Shown here one piece after another: positions 8,722 to 17,058 of a stretch of 64,000 nucleotides of DNA (position 1 is its first letter; each line of letters begins with the position of its first letter). Origin of the DNA: Mucilaginibacter geliditolerans (GTDB lineage: Bacteria > Bacteroidota > Bacteroidia > Sphingobacteriales > Sphingobacteriaceae); contig NZ_JACHBY010000007.1 in NCBI RefSeq assembly GCF_014200495.1, positions 124,001-188,000 of the forward strand. The letters are read 5' to 3'. The position numbers were made by a program, and so were the translations under genes. The notes below the pieces were generated by a model, which made no database searches, was not told where the DNA came from, and was given only the letters and a program-made list of their open reading frames with translations.

Positions 8722-8857
8722 CAACTCACCCAGTCATCGCTCAGCCGCTCGACTGCCCTCTCTTTCGCAAGCGACAAAGAGGACAAAAGAAGAAGAAATT
8801 CCCTCTTTGCGCGCAGCGGAGAGAGGGATGACAAGCGTAGCGAGGTCAGGGTGAGTC
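8722..8857. repeat. inverted pair of dispersed intergenic repeats
   Basis: The stretch between the PAP2 and GAF-like genes carries two oppositely oriented copies of one repeat. The right copy (8801-8857) opens with a CCCTCT...AGAGGG stem and ends in GGTGAGTC; it aligns with 3270-3326 at about 46 of 57 positions. The left copy (about 8722-8783) is a more diverged reverse complement beginning AACTCACCC and ending AAAGAGG, so the whole can fold into one long cruciform. It contains no convincing gene. Confidence 0.65.
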
Positions 8858-8945
8858 GAAATTTGACTCATTTATTGTCAAAAATCGCCACATGGTAAAT
8901 CCACTGCTATAATTTTATATTTTTGTTAAAACACCTTAGCTGACT

Positions 8946-11306
8946 ATGATACTTCCGCAACTTCCAGGTACACCGCTTTGTATTCAGCTGTCTTTTCATA
9001 AAATTATTGAGAGGTTTGAAGAAATTGCGGCCGCGGGCGACGGGCTTTACAGTGCAAAGGCTAAACAAATATTGCATGAAGTTGCTGATCACCCGGAACT
9101 GAGAAATGGCATCAGCAATATCAGCCAGCTGGAAGAAAATATCGAAATAATCTCTCATTTACTTGCCGATCTTTTCCCTGTTGCATTAACGCAGAATGAA
9201 ATAAAGGCGGTGAGCCTGCCTTACCAGGGCATCATGTTTAATTATACCGAACGGTTTAAGAGCATTTTGCAGGAAGCTGGTCCCGATTTTTCCATTAATA
9301 TCCGGGGTTTTGATGATGATCGGTTATTTATAGCAACCTGCTGCCTCATCCTCAACCGGTTTTACGGTACCACGCTCGATTTTAGTCGGCCCTTGTTTTC
9401 TGATATCCCAACAGCTAACGGTATTATAAAGCATTACCGTATTATGTATAATGTGGATTTTATAGAAGTTATAGCCACAGAAAAAGCGCCTGTTTTATCA
9501 GGTGCCGATATTAACCTGCTGCTGGATAATTATGACAACATCGCCTTGTGGAAAGAAACTTTCCCGGCGGCAAGCTATATAGTGAAGGGGTTTGCCATCA
9601 TAACTTTGTTTGATGTAACCATTGAAAATGCCGTATCAATACTAAAAGATAACTTACTTGCCGATACTGCCGCTCCCGAGATGCAGCAAAGCCTGGAGCT
9701 GATCTTCAGGTCGATATTTAAAACACCCGATCTGCAGGTGGGCTTTGTTTTGTTTGATAAAGAAGAAGATAAATTCAGCAACGCTACCTTTGGTGCCGAG
9801 GTACACAGTTTCCTTTTGCTGGATAAAGATGAGGACGATAGTATACGCTTACTTTGCAATGGGTCATACCAAAGCCTAATAAAGGATCATACCTATTTCG
9901 CGGTTTCGGATATTGCCCAGTTTATCGCCAAAAATAAGGATACCACCATGGCAAAGCATTTTAGCTTGCAAAATATTGAAAGCTTTATTTTAGCGCCTGT
10001 TGTAAAAAACGGAGTGTTATTAGGGGTTTTAGAACTGGTTTCGCCAAGGGCCAGAGAGCTTAATAGCATTAATGCCCATAAGCTGGATATTGTAATGCCT
10101 TACCTTATGGATACTATTGACCGTAAGATAAGTTACTTTCAGAACCAGGTACAGGCAGTTATACAAAACAATTATACTACGCTGCACCCAAGCGTTAACT
10201 GGAAATTTATCCGCGAAGCAAAAAATTATATTAGAAGCGCAAACGCGGGTTCGGAGTATACTTTAAAGCAGATTGTATTTAAAAATGTGTATCCTTTATA
10301 CGGGCAGGTTGATATAGGCAATTCATCGCTTACCCGTAATCAGAGTGTAAGGAACGACCTGCTGAATCAACTGAATCAGCTTATAGTAATAGTTGAGCAA
10401 TTGCATGCCTATAAATACACTGAAGTAGCCGAACAAAACCTGGCCGAACTAAAGGTTTTTATCGATGAGCTATCGGCAGGTATTAAAGCGGATACTGAAC
10501 AATACATACAAGAGTATCTTGAAACAAGGATCTACCCGTTACTTAAGGATAGCTATAATGGAAAAATAACGGCTAATATTAATAAATACTTTAGTCAGGT
10601 TGACGCTATAACGGGCGAATTTCATTTAAACCGCCGCTATTATGAACAAACGCTGACTGCCATTAACGGTACTTTAGCAACCATACTTGATAAAAGGCAG
10701 GAGGAGATCCAAAAGTACTATCCGCATTACTATGAGCGCTTTAAAACCGATGGGGTAGAGCATAACCTGTACATAGGAGCAACTATTGCACCTACGCTGG
10801 TATATAGCGATGAGTATTGGCGCCGCCTGCGTTTATGGCAGTTGCTGGTAACTGCCGAAATGGAGATTGAGCAATATCACCTCCGGTCAACACTTCCTTA
10901 TCCGCTGGGGGTAACATCGCTTATACTGGTGTTCAGTACGCCAATTGCTATCCGTTTCCGTATGGATGAGAAACATTTTGATATTGACGGAGCATACAAT
11001 GTGCGCTATGAGGTGATCAAAAAGCGGATAGATAAGGCGCATATGAAAAATACAGAGGAACGTATAACCCACGAGGGTAAGCTCACCGTTATTTATTCAA
11101 AAAGCGAAGAGGAAACCGAATACAATTACTACCTGCATATTATGCAAGCTGCCGGTATACTGGCTGATGATATGGAGTACTTTGATATTGAAGACTTACA
11201 GGGGGTATCGGGTCTTAAAGGGCTTAGAGTGAGTATCCTGCACGAACAAAATGTGTTTAGGAAGAATGATCTGTCGTATGATGTGTTGTATCAGCAATTA
11301 AACTAA
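8946..11306 (+). CDS. large GAF-like domain protein, unknown function
   Basis: This 786-residue protein has no signal peptide or membrane segment, so it is cytoplasmic. The part around residues 230-400 looks GAF-like: a predicted alpha/beta region ending in the strand pair ILAPVVKNGVLLGVLELVSP, a typical final GAF hairpin. The flanking regions are mostly helical, with an N-terminal bundle and a long C-terminal half rich in Tyr, Glu and Lys. No output domain such as a kinase, cyclase or HTH is recognisable. Proteins of this shape recur in Bacteroidota as GAF-domain-containing proteins without assigned function. It lies downstream of the ppk1 operon on the same strand, behind a repeat-filled gap. 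Confidence 0.6.
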   Translation: MILPQLPGTPLCIQLSFHKIIERFEEIAAAGDGLYSAKAKQILHEVADHPELRNGISNISQLEENIEIISHLLADLFPVALTQNEIKAVSLPYQGIMFNYTERFKSILQEAGPDFSINIRGFDDDRLFIATCCLILNRFYGTTLDFSRPLFSDIPTANGIIKHYRIMYNVDFIEVIATEKAPVLSGADINLLLDNYDNIALWKETFPAASYIVKGFAIITLFDVTIENAVSILKDNLLADTAAPEMQQSLELIFRSIFKTPDLQVGFVLFDKEEDKFSNATFGAEVHSFLLLDKDEDDSIRLLCNGSYQSLIKDHTYFAVSDIAQFIAKNKDTTMAKHFSLQNIESFILAPVVKNGVLLGVLELVSPRARELNSINAHKLDIVMPYLMDTIDRKISYFQNQVQAVIQNNYTTLHPSVNWKFIREAKNYIRSANAGSEYTLKQIVFKNVYPLYGQVDIGNSSLTRNQSVRNDLLNQLNQLIVIVEQLHAYKYTEVAEQNLAELKVFIDELSAGIKADTEQYIQEYLETRIYPLLKDSYNGKITANINKYFSQVDAITGEFHLNRRYYEQTLTAINGTLATILDKRQEEIQKYYPHYYERFKTDGVEHNLYIGATIAPTLVYSDEYWRRLRLWQLLVTAEMEIEQYHLRSTLPYPLGVTSLILVFSTPIAIRFRMDEKHFDIDGAYNVRYEVIKKRIDKAHMKNTEERITHEGKLTVIYSKSEEETEYNYYLHIMQAAGILADDMEYFDIEDLQGVSGLKGLRVSILHEQNVFRKNDLSYDVLYQQLN

Positions 11307-11354
11307 TTGCCTGTAATAAATTCAGTTAATATGTTAAATTTGAGAATACGCACT

Positions 11355-11909
11355 ATGAAAAAGATCAACCTGGTATTCCTGCTGTTTTTAACAGTGTTCA
11401 GTTTATCAAACTGTAATACTAATGCACAAAATAAAACACTGAAACTTGTTTTTATACGCCATGCGGAGCGACCCGAAGATGGGGAAAACCTGAATTGCCA
11501 GGGTATAAACCGTTCATTACAATTGCCTGCGGTGCTTTATAAAAAATTTGGTATCCCACAAAATATATATGTACCTGAGCTAAATATGGGTAAAAAAACC
11601 AAGCGGGCGCGTATGCTGCAAACTATTACACCCTTTGTGGCCAAATATAACATATCGGTTAATTCTGCTTTTGAAGAAGAGGACTACAAAGGAGTGGGTA
11701 AAGCACTGTTAAATGAAAACGGTACTATATTTATTGTATGGGAGCATAATAACATTGCGCCCGTACTTGAATACCTGGGCATTACATCGCCCTTAAAATG
11801 GAAGGATAGCGATTTTGACAGCATATGGATAGTGACTTTTCATCACAAGCAAGCTGTACTTACAAAAGATATAGAAAATCTGCACCCGGCAGCGGGATGC
11901 CCATTTTAG
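11355..11909 (+). CDS. histidine-phosphatase-superfamily lipoprotein
   Basis: This 184-residue envelope protein belongs to the phosphoglycerate-mutase-like histidine phosphatases. The start at 11355 gives a lipoprotein signal with a lipobox ending in Cys20 (LSNC), so the protein should be membrane-anchored outside the cytoplasm. The phospho-acceptor motif is RHAERP (Arg35-His36), the usual RHG with Ala in place of Gly, and the second catalytic His is His131 (WEHNNIAP). The branch is SixA/Ais-like. The substrate may be a sugar phosphate, phosphohistidine or phosphoester. The upstream in-frame start at 11307 is rejected because it would bury the lipoprotein signal. Confidence 0.82.
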   Translation: MKKINLVFLLFLTVFSLSNCNTNAQNKTLKLVFIRHAERPEDGENLNCQGINRSLQLPAVLYKKFGIPQNIYVPELNMGKKTKRARMLQTITPFVAKYNISVNSAFEEEDYKGVGKALLNENGTIFIVWEHNNIAPVLEYLGITSPLKWKDSDFDSIWIVTFHHKQAVLTKDIENLHPAAGCPF

Positions 11910-11981
11910 TAATTAAGCAATATAAGCCAATGGCTGGCTTATTAAAATAGTCGTAATACCTGTATCCATATATCATAATCT

Positions 11982-14579
11982 ATGCATAAAATTTTAAAAC
12001 AGCTCTCCATATTTAAAGTATTAGTGGTTTGTGTTTTATGCTGCTATACTTTTAAAGGCATTGCACAATCACATTTAACGGAGGACAGCATAACCGTTGC
12101 CATTGAGCCGGAATATAACCAGGTTGGTAAAACGCAACGGTTCCTGCTGGGTGAAAACTATAGGCCCTTATGGTCGACCCCGGTTAAAATGAAGGTATTC
12201 CATATCAGCCAGGAACGAGGCGGTTTAAAGATATTGCAGCTGGGCGGTGGTATGCAAACAAAATCATTGCGTTTGCAGGATTCAACCGGGCAGGAGTGGG
12301 TTTTAAGAACTATACAAAAGTACCCGGATAAGGTATTGCCGGCAACGTTAAGGCCAACCATAGCCGCCACAATAGTTCAGGATCAGATCTCTGCCGAACA
12401 TCCTTTCGCGGCAATCACCGTGCCTCCGCTGGCTCAGGCGTTGGGTATCCCACATGCGCACCCTGTTGTTGTTTATGTGCCCGATGACCCTGCATTAGGG
12501 CAGTATCGTAAGGATTTTGCCAACCAGGTGTTCCTATTTGAAGAACGTGAACCGCTGGATGCTAAAAAAACAGATAATGTACCCAAAGTAAAAAATAAAG
12601 TTGAAACAGATAATGATACCCGTGTTGATCAGAAATTGGTTTTAAGGGCACGTTTGCTGGATATGCTGCTCGGCGACTGGGACAGGCATGAAGACCAGTG
12701 GCGCTTTGAAAAACAGAAGGACAGCGCGGGAAATAGTGTTTATTTGCCTGTTCCGCGTGATCGCGACCAGGTTTATAATAATGCTTATGGCCTTGCCCCC
12801 TGGCTGGTTTCAAGGTATTTGCTGATGGCTAAGTTTCAAAGCTATGGCAACCATATCCGCTCCATTAACCGCTGGAATTTGAATGCCCGTAATTTCGACC
12901 GCTATTTTTTAAATGGATTGAATGAGAAAGACTGGAAAGAAGAAATAGCCTACGTGCAAAGCAAGCTTACCGACCAGGTAATAGCCGCTGCTATTAAACT
13001 CATGCCCGATACCATTTATAAGCAAAGCGGTCCCGAGATTATCGGTAAGTTAATTGCCCGGCGGAATGTATTAAGTACGCAGGCGATAGGATATTATCGT
13101 TTCTTATCGCAGGTGGTTACTGTGCTGGCATCGGCTAAACGTGAAAATATTGATATTACCAATGAGCCTGATGGTAAAATAACGCTAAAAATTAATGCGC
13201 TTAAAAAGAAAGGCAAACTTGATCAATTGATCTATCAGCGAACCTTTGACCCTGATGTTACAAACGAGATACGGATATATGGTATGGGCGGCAATGATAT
13301 TTTTGCCGTGCATGGCACTAATAATTCGCCTATAAAGGTAAGGATGATCGGCGGCAGCGATGAGGATACTTACACTGTTGACAGCACCATAAGCGGCAAG
13401 GGCGGTAGGTATATTTATGACCGTTCCGACCAGAAGAACAATTTGCCTCCATCATCACAAGCACATATAAAAACCTCAACCGATACCGCGGTAAATAAGC
13501 ATGATATAGTTGATTATAAGTATGATTACCTGTTGCCGCTGCCTGTATTTACTTACAGCGATGACTATGGCTTCCAGATAATTGCCAATTTTACTTATCA
13601 AAAGCAGGGTTTCAGGAAAGATCCTTATGCATCAAAACAAAGTTTAACAGTTAGTTATGGGTTTGGTGTTAGCTCATTGTTGCTGAACTACATTGGCGAT
13701 TTTAAAAAGGTGATCGCTAATAATGACCTTATGGTTAACGTGCTAAGCAAAGGGCCAAATTATAACAGTAACTTTTTTGGGATAGGCAATAACAGCGTTT
13801 TTGTTAACCAGGGTTCTGAGAAAATCCAATACTACCGTGATGTTTATGATTTTATTAATGCTGATGTAAGGCTAAAGCATATTTACGATAAAAAATGGAC
13901 GGTAAGCGCGGGCTTAGCTGCCCAATATTACAACGGTGACGATGACGATAACCAGGACAGGTATTTAAATGTGTATAACCAGCAGCGCCCTGATCAGAGG
14001 GTTTTCAGTACACAAACTTATGCCGGTTTGGTTGCGGGAGTTGTGTTAGATACCCGCGATAAAGGTTTCCTGCCGCATAATGGTGTTAATTGGACTACCA
14101 GTTTAACGGGCATGAAACAGCTTAATGCAAGCGACCACGATTACGGGCAGATACAATCTGAATTTAGCTTTTATATCAATCCCGGTAAGGATTCGGTATT
14201 TGTAATTGCCAACAGAACAGGTGCCGGCACAACCCTCGGCAGTGCGGCATTTTACCAGCAGTTGAGATTGGGCGGCAATGCAAACCTGCGTGGCTTTTAC
14301 ATTGGGCGCTTTACCGGTAAAACCATGGCCTATAATGATTTTGAACTGCGCCTTAAACTATTTGATTATGCTTCTTACCTGTTGCCGGGTACTTTAGGCA
14401 TCATCGGGTTTAATGATGTGGGCAGGGTATGGTCGCCAGGCGAATCATCCAATCAATGGCATGATGGCTATGGCGGCGGCTTGTACTTTTTACCGGCACA
14501 GTTGTTTATGGTACAGGTGGTAGTAGGCGCTTCAAAAGAGGGCGTTTACCCTTATATAGGGGCAGGGTTTAAGTTTTAG
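11982..14579 (+). CDS. outer-membrane BamA/D15-like barrel with N-terminal atypical-kinase-like region
   Basis: This 865-residue protein starts with a signal peptide (to about residue 29). The C-terminal 330 residues form a surface-antigen/BamA-type barrel: LRLGGNANLRGFYIGRF, GIIGFNDVGRVW and a terminal Phe. Residues 90-270 hold features like the Fam20/CotH/HipA atypical kinases: VLRTIQK at 107-113 (possible lysine strand), LGDWDRHEDQW at 230-240 (like the DRH catalytic loop) and PVPRDRDQVY at 256-265 (possible metal-binding aspartates). A stretch at 400-475 resembles a beta-rich linker. The barrel call is firm. The kinase reading is inference from motif order, and transport or assembly without kinase activity is possible. 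Confidence 0.75.
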   Translation: MHKILKQLSIFKVLVVCVLCCYTFKGIAQSHLTEDSITVAIEPEYNQVGKTQRFLLGENYRPLWSTPVKMKVFHISQERGGLKILQLGGGMQTKSLRLQDSTGQEWVLRTIQKYPDKVLPATLRPTIAATIVQDQISAEHPFAAITVPPLAQALGIPHAHPVVVYVPDDPALGQYRKDFANQVFLFEEREPLDAKKTDNVPKVKNKVETDNDTRVDQKLVLRARLLDMLLGDWDRHEDQWRFEKQKDSAGNSVYLPVPRDRDQVYNNAYGLAPWLVSRYLLMAKFQSYGNHIRSINRWNLNARNFDRYFLNGLNEKDWKEEIAYVQSKLTDQVIAAAIKLMPDTIYKQSGPEIIGKLIARRNVLSTQAIGYYRFLSQVVTVLASAKRENIDITNEPDGKITLKINALKKKGKLDQLIYQRTFDPDVTNEIRIYGMGGNDIFAVHGTNNSPIKVRMIGGSDEDTYTVDSTISGKGGRYIYDRSDQKNNLPPSSQAHIKTSTDTAVNKHDIVDYKYDYLLPLPVFTYSDDYGFQIIANFTYQKQGFRKDPYASKQSLTVSYGFGVSSLLLNYIGDFKKVIANNDLMVNVLSKGPNYNSNFFGIGNNSVFVNQGSEKIQYYRDVYDFINADVRLKHIYDKKWTVSAGLAAQYYNGDDDDNQDRYLNVYNQQRPDQRVFSTQTYAGLVAGVVLDTRDKGFLPHNGVNWTTSLTGMKQLNASDHDYGQIQSEFSFYINPGKDSVFVIANRTGAGTTLGSAAFYQQLRLGGNANLRGFYIGRFTGKTMAYNDFELRLKLFDYASYLLPGTLGIIGFNDVGRVWSPGESSNQWHDGYGGGLYFLPAQLFMVQVVVGASKEGVYPYIGAGFKF

Positions 14580-14613
14580 GGCGGGGATCAGTGAGGGTTT
14601 GAAAGATTAGGGT

Positions 14614-14687
14614 GTCATGCTGAGCGTTAGTCGAAGCATGCGGGAAAAGGCCTCTGCGCTCACCCTTCGACTAGCGCTCAGGGTGAC
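14614..14687. repeat. inverted repeat (23-bp arms) after the barrel gene
   Basis: Arms 14614-14636 and 14665-14687 are reverse complements at 20 of 23 positions, around the core CTGAGCG.TAGTCGAAG, with a 28-base loop. There is no T-run after the stem, so it reads as a dispersed cruciform repeat that may also protect 3' ends of the two converging transcripts. Confidence 0.6.
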
Positions 14688-14740
14688 ATCCTCACTTGAT
14701 ATTAAAGTAAATGTTGTCGGGTGTCCCCACCGACAATCAA

Positions 14741-15364
14741 TCATTCCCCTAATTCCTTCAAATTAGCTTCCATGCTTTTCAAACGTTTATGGAATTTAGC
14801 CATATAATACCAGAAGTTTCCTATATATGATACGATAGTTAGTAGAATGCAAGTCCATAGCGTTGTATGGTCAGTAAGCTTTAAATAAGGATTCAATAAT
14901 AGCTTTATAAAAGCCCAGTAATATGCCGGGAACAGAAACAGATAAATAGTGTTAGAGAGAATCTGGAATCTTTTAAAGTCGCTGATGGCCCTTGTTAGTG
15001 TTTCCTTTAAGTTTTTGCTGGTATCAATATTAAAGATTTGCTCGTTTTTGTTGGATGCCCACATGGCAATTATCGCAAATACAACCATGATGATTACCCA
15101 GGGAACTGCCTGCAGGAAGCTATGCCCGGTGATAGAAGAAGGCAGAAAATAGTTTATACCAAGCTCGACTAAAAGTATAGCTATTAACGCGGGGCAAACC
15201 GCTTTTGCAAAATTGTTCCAGAAAATATTTTTCCGCTGGATCTCTGAAAGTGTGTTTGTTGTTTTCATAATAAGTTGTTTTAATGTTTCAGGTGTATGTT
15301 TTTGTTGTTCGTTTTCCTGCTCCTGGATCTTTTGCCAGTACACTTTAAATTCATCTAATTCCAT
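14741..15364 (-). CDS. membrane protein, putative partner of the adjacent ECF sigma factor
   Basis: This 207-residue protein has a cytoplasmic N-terminus (MELDEFKVYWQKIQEQ) followed by four predicted membrane helices (about 51-68, 84-102, 138-158 and 167-187) and a short charged tail. Its start codon lies one base after the sigma-factor stop, so the two are translated together. By position and shape it is probably the sigma factor's regulator, with the N-terminal soluble segment binding sigma. I see no zinc-binding HxxxCxxC motif and no FecR domain, so it is not a classical anti-sigma factor. The role is inferred from context only. Confidence 0.6.
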   Translation of the reverse strand: MELDEFKVYWQKIQEQENEQQKHTPETLKQLIMKTTNTLSEIQRKNIFWNNFAKAVCPALIAILLVELGINYFLPSSITGHSFLQAVPWVIIMVVFAIIAMWASNKNEQIFNIDTSKNLKETLTRAISDFKRFQILSNTIYLFLFPAYYWAFIKLLLNPYLKLTDHTTLWTCILLTIVSYIGNFWYYMAKFHKRLKSMEANLKELGE

Positions 15365-15365
15365 A

Positions 15366-15848
15366 TCATAAAGTATTTACAAGTGTTTTCAGCCTGGACT
15401 TTATCTTATTCAACTTAAAGCCTATGTTGGTTTCCGACAGGCCCAAAATCTCGGATATCTCTTTGTAACTGCAATCGTCCATATACAGCATGGTAATGGC
15501 GCGCTCAACTTCTGTTAGCTTTTTTATGGCCTCGTACATGGCGGTTATGCGTTCTTCCAGTTCACCGTTATCTGTATGTGGAACCTGGAATGCCTCACCA
15601 TCAAGCTCGGCAAACTTTTTCTTCTTAGTTTCCTTTCTTAACCGTGTAATGGCATTGTTAATAGCAATGCGGTACATCCATGTGGTAACTTTTGAGTCGC
15701 CTTTAAACGTTGGATAGGACCGCCATAACTGCAGAACAATGTCCTGAAAAAGATCTTCCTTATCCTCCTTATTGTTGCAATACATATTGCAAACTTTAAA
15801 GATGAGGCCCTCGTTATCAGTAATAAGTAACAGAAATTGCTCTTTCAA
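15366..15848 (-). CDS. ECF-type RNA polymerase sigma factor
   Basis: This 160-residue sigma-70 family protein has only regions 2 and 4. Region 2 holds NKEDKEDLFQDIVLQLWRSYPTFKG and WMYRIAINNAITRLRK. Region 4 is the helix-turn-helix YKEISEILGLSETNIGFKLNKIKSRL near the C-terminus. It directs RNA polymerase to a small regulon, commonly envelope or stress genes. It is translated just before the four-helix membrane protein, its likely controller. It is unrelated in context to the SusC/D sigma factor at 31588. Confidence 0.9.
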   Translation of the reverse strand: MKEQFLLLITDNEGLIFKVCNMYCNNKEDKEDLFQDIVLQLWRSYPTFKGDSKVTTWMYRIAINNAITRLRKETKKKKFAELDGEAFQVPHTDNGELEERITAMYEAIKKLTEVERAITMLYMDDCSYKEISEILGLSETNIGFKLNKIKSRLKTLVNTL

Positions 15849-15944
15849 TTATTTGTTTTTATAGAATTAGTCGTGCGGCATTGGGAAAACTTAGAGCCGG
15901 AACGAAATATTTTTAATAAATATAGATTTAGTTGTTGTAAAACC

Positions 15945-16059
15945 GCAAGCAAGACGTTTGGTAACAAAAAGAACCACAAGCGGGACGCTTGCGGTAGCGG
16001 AGGGCAAGCAAGACGCTTGGTAACAAAAAGAACCACAAGCGAGACGCTTGCGGTAGCGG
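15945..16059. repeat. two tandem 56-bp direct repeats
   Basis: Copies 15945-16000 and 16004-16059 differ at two positions and are separated by 3 bases (period 59). Each contains CAAGC...GCTTG half-palindromes and the hairpin CAAGCGnGACGCTTG with the conserved block GGTAACAAAAAGAACCAC. They fill the gap between the ECF sigma and rpoD genes. No open frame of note covers them. Confidence 0.75.
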
Positions 16060-16088
16060 GAAATAGAGAATCAACTTAAAAACAAAAA

Positions 16089-16113
16089 AGCCATAAGCGG
16101 TTAGCTTATGGCT
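16089..16113 (-). terminator. intrinsic terminator of rpoD
   Basis: AGCCATAAGC and GCTTATGGCT form a 10-bp stem with a five-base loop. On the minus strand it is followed by CTTTTTTGTTTTT, 23 bases after the rpoD stop codon. Confidence 0.85.
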
Positions 16114-16135
16114 CTTAAATATGTTTGCGTATTGC

Positions 16136-16993
16136 TTACAAATAAGATTGCAGCAAACGTGATTTAGAATTTTGTCTAAGGCGAAGCAATGCTTTGTCTT
16201 TAATCTGGCGTACACGCTCACGGGTAAGGTTAAATTTCTCACCTATCTCCTCTAATGAATGTGCAGAGGTGCTATTCAAACCAAAGAATAGTACGATCAC
16301 TTGTCTTTCGCGTTCAGCTAAAATACCTAGCGAGCGTTTAATCTCCTGGGTAAGTGAATCTGTCATCAGGTCGTCGTCAGTACCGGCATCTGAGCTTTGC
16401 AATACATCCAGCAAAGTGTTTTCCTCGCCGGTAATAAATGGCGCGTCAACAGATATGTGTCGGCCAGCGTTTGATAAAGCATCAGAGATCTTATCAGCCG
16501 TAGTTTCCAAATCTTCTGCCAATTCTTCAGGAGTTGGCGGGCGCTCAAATTGCTGCTCCAGTTTTGATGATGATTTACGGATCTTGCTTAATGAACCTAC
16601 CTGGTTTAATGGCAGGCGCACAATGCGCGATTGCTCAGCAACAGCTGAAAGTATCGACTGGCGGATCCACCAAACGGCGTATGATATAAATTTAAAACCT
16701 TTGGTTTCATCAAAACGTTTGGCAGCCTTTATCAAGCCAAGGTTACCTTCATTTATCAGGTCGCCTAAAGTAAGGCCCTGATTTTGGTATTGTTTTGCAA
16801 CCGATACCACAAAACGCAGGTTAGTTTTAGTTAAACGTTCTAAAGCTACCTGGTCACCTTCGCGAATCTTTTGCGCAAGGATCACTTCTTCCTGCGCGGT
16901 AATAAGATCCACTTTCGCAATCTCACTTAAATATTTATCAAGGGATTGTGATTCACGGTTGGTAATGGATTGGGTTATCTTAAGTTGTCTCAT
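16136..16993 (-). CDS. rpoD: primary RNA polymerase sigma factor RpoD/SigA
   Basis: This 285-residue protein is the housekeeping sigma factor in the short Bacteroidota form, which lacks the long region 1.1. Visible parts are region 1.2 ([20 protein letters not shown]), region 2 with [36 protein letters not shown] and [10 protein letters not shown], region 3 with [12 protein letters not shown], and region 4 ([27 protein letters not shown]). It recognises the -33/-7 (TAnnTTTG) promoters of the phylum. It is monocistronic, with a matching promoter at 17051 and a terminator at 16089. Confidence 0.96.
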   Translation of the reverse strand: MRQLKITQSITNRESQSLDKYLSEIAKVDLITAQEEVILAQKIREGDQVALERLTKTNLRFVVSVAKQYQNQGLTLGDLINEGNLGLIKAAKRFDETKGFKFISYAVWWIRQSILSAVAEQSRIVRLPLNQVGSLSKIRKSSSKLEQQFERPPTPEELAEDLETTADKISDALSNAGRHISVDAPFITGEENTLLDVLQSSDAGTDDDLMTDSLTQEIKRSLGILAERERQVIVLFFGLNSTSAHSLEEIGEKFNLTRERVRQIKDKALLRLRQNSKSRLLQSYL

Positions 16994-17050
16994 GTTGTAA
17001 CGTAAGGGCAGGGAAGTTAGAAAGGGAATTCACTAAAGTGCCTGAGACTG

Positions 17051-17058
17051 CAAAGATA
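17051..17058 (-). promoter_or_regulatory. candidate -7 promoter element of rpoD
   Basis: On the minus strand the sequence reads TATCTTTG, an exact match to the Bacteroidota -7 consensus TAnnTTTG, about 58 bases before the rpoD start. A clear TTTG -33 element at the normal distance is not evident. Confidence 0.5.

Noticed and set aside
8707..8898. 63-codon frame after the PAP2 gene
   Set aside because: It is made of the inverted intergenic repeats; the Ser/Arg-rich composition is a by-product of the repeat.
14741..15364. Classical zinc-binding anti-sigma factor
   Set aside because: The HxxxCxxC motif is absent; only position next to the sigma factor supports a regulatory role.
15945..16059. 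Possible CRISPR array
   Set aside because: There are only two repeats, the spacer is 3 bases and no cas gene is present; it is a tandem duplication.
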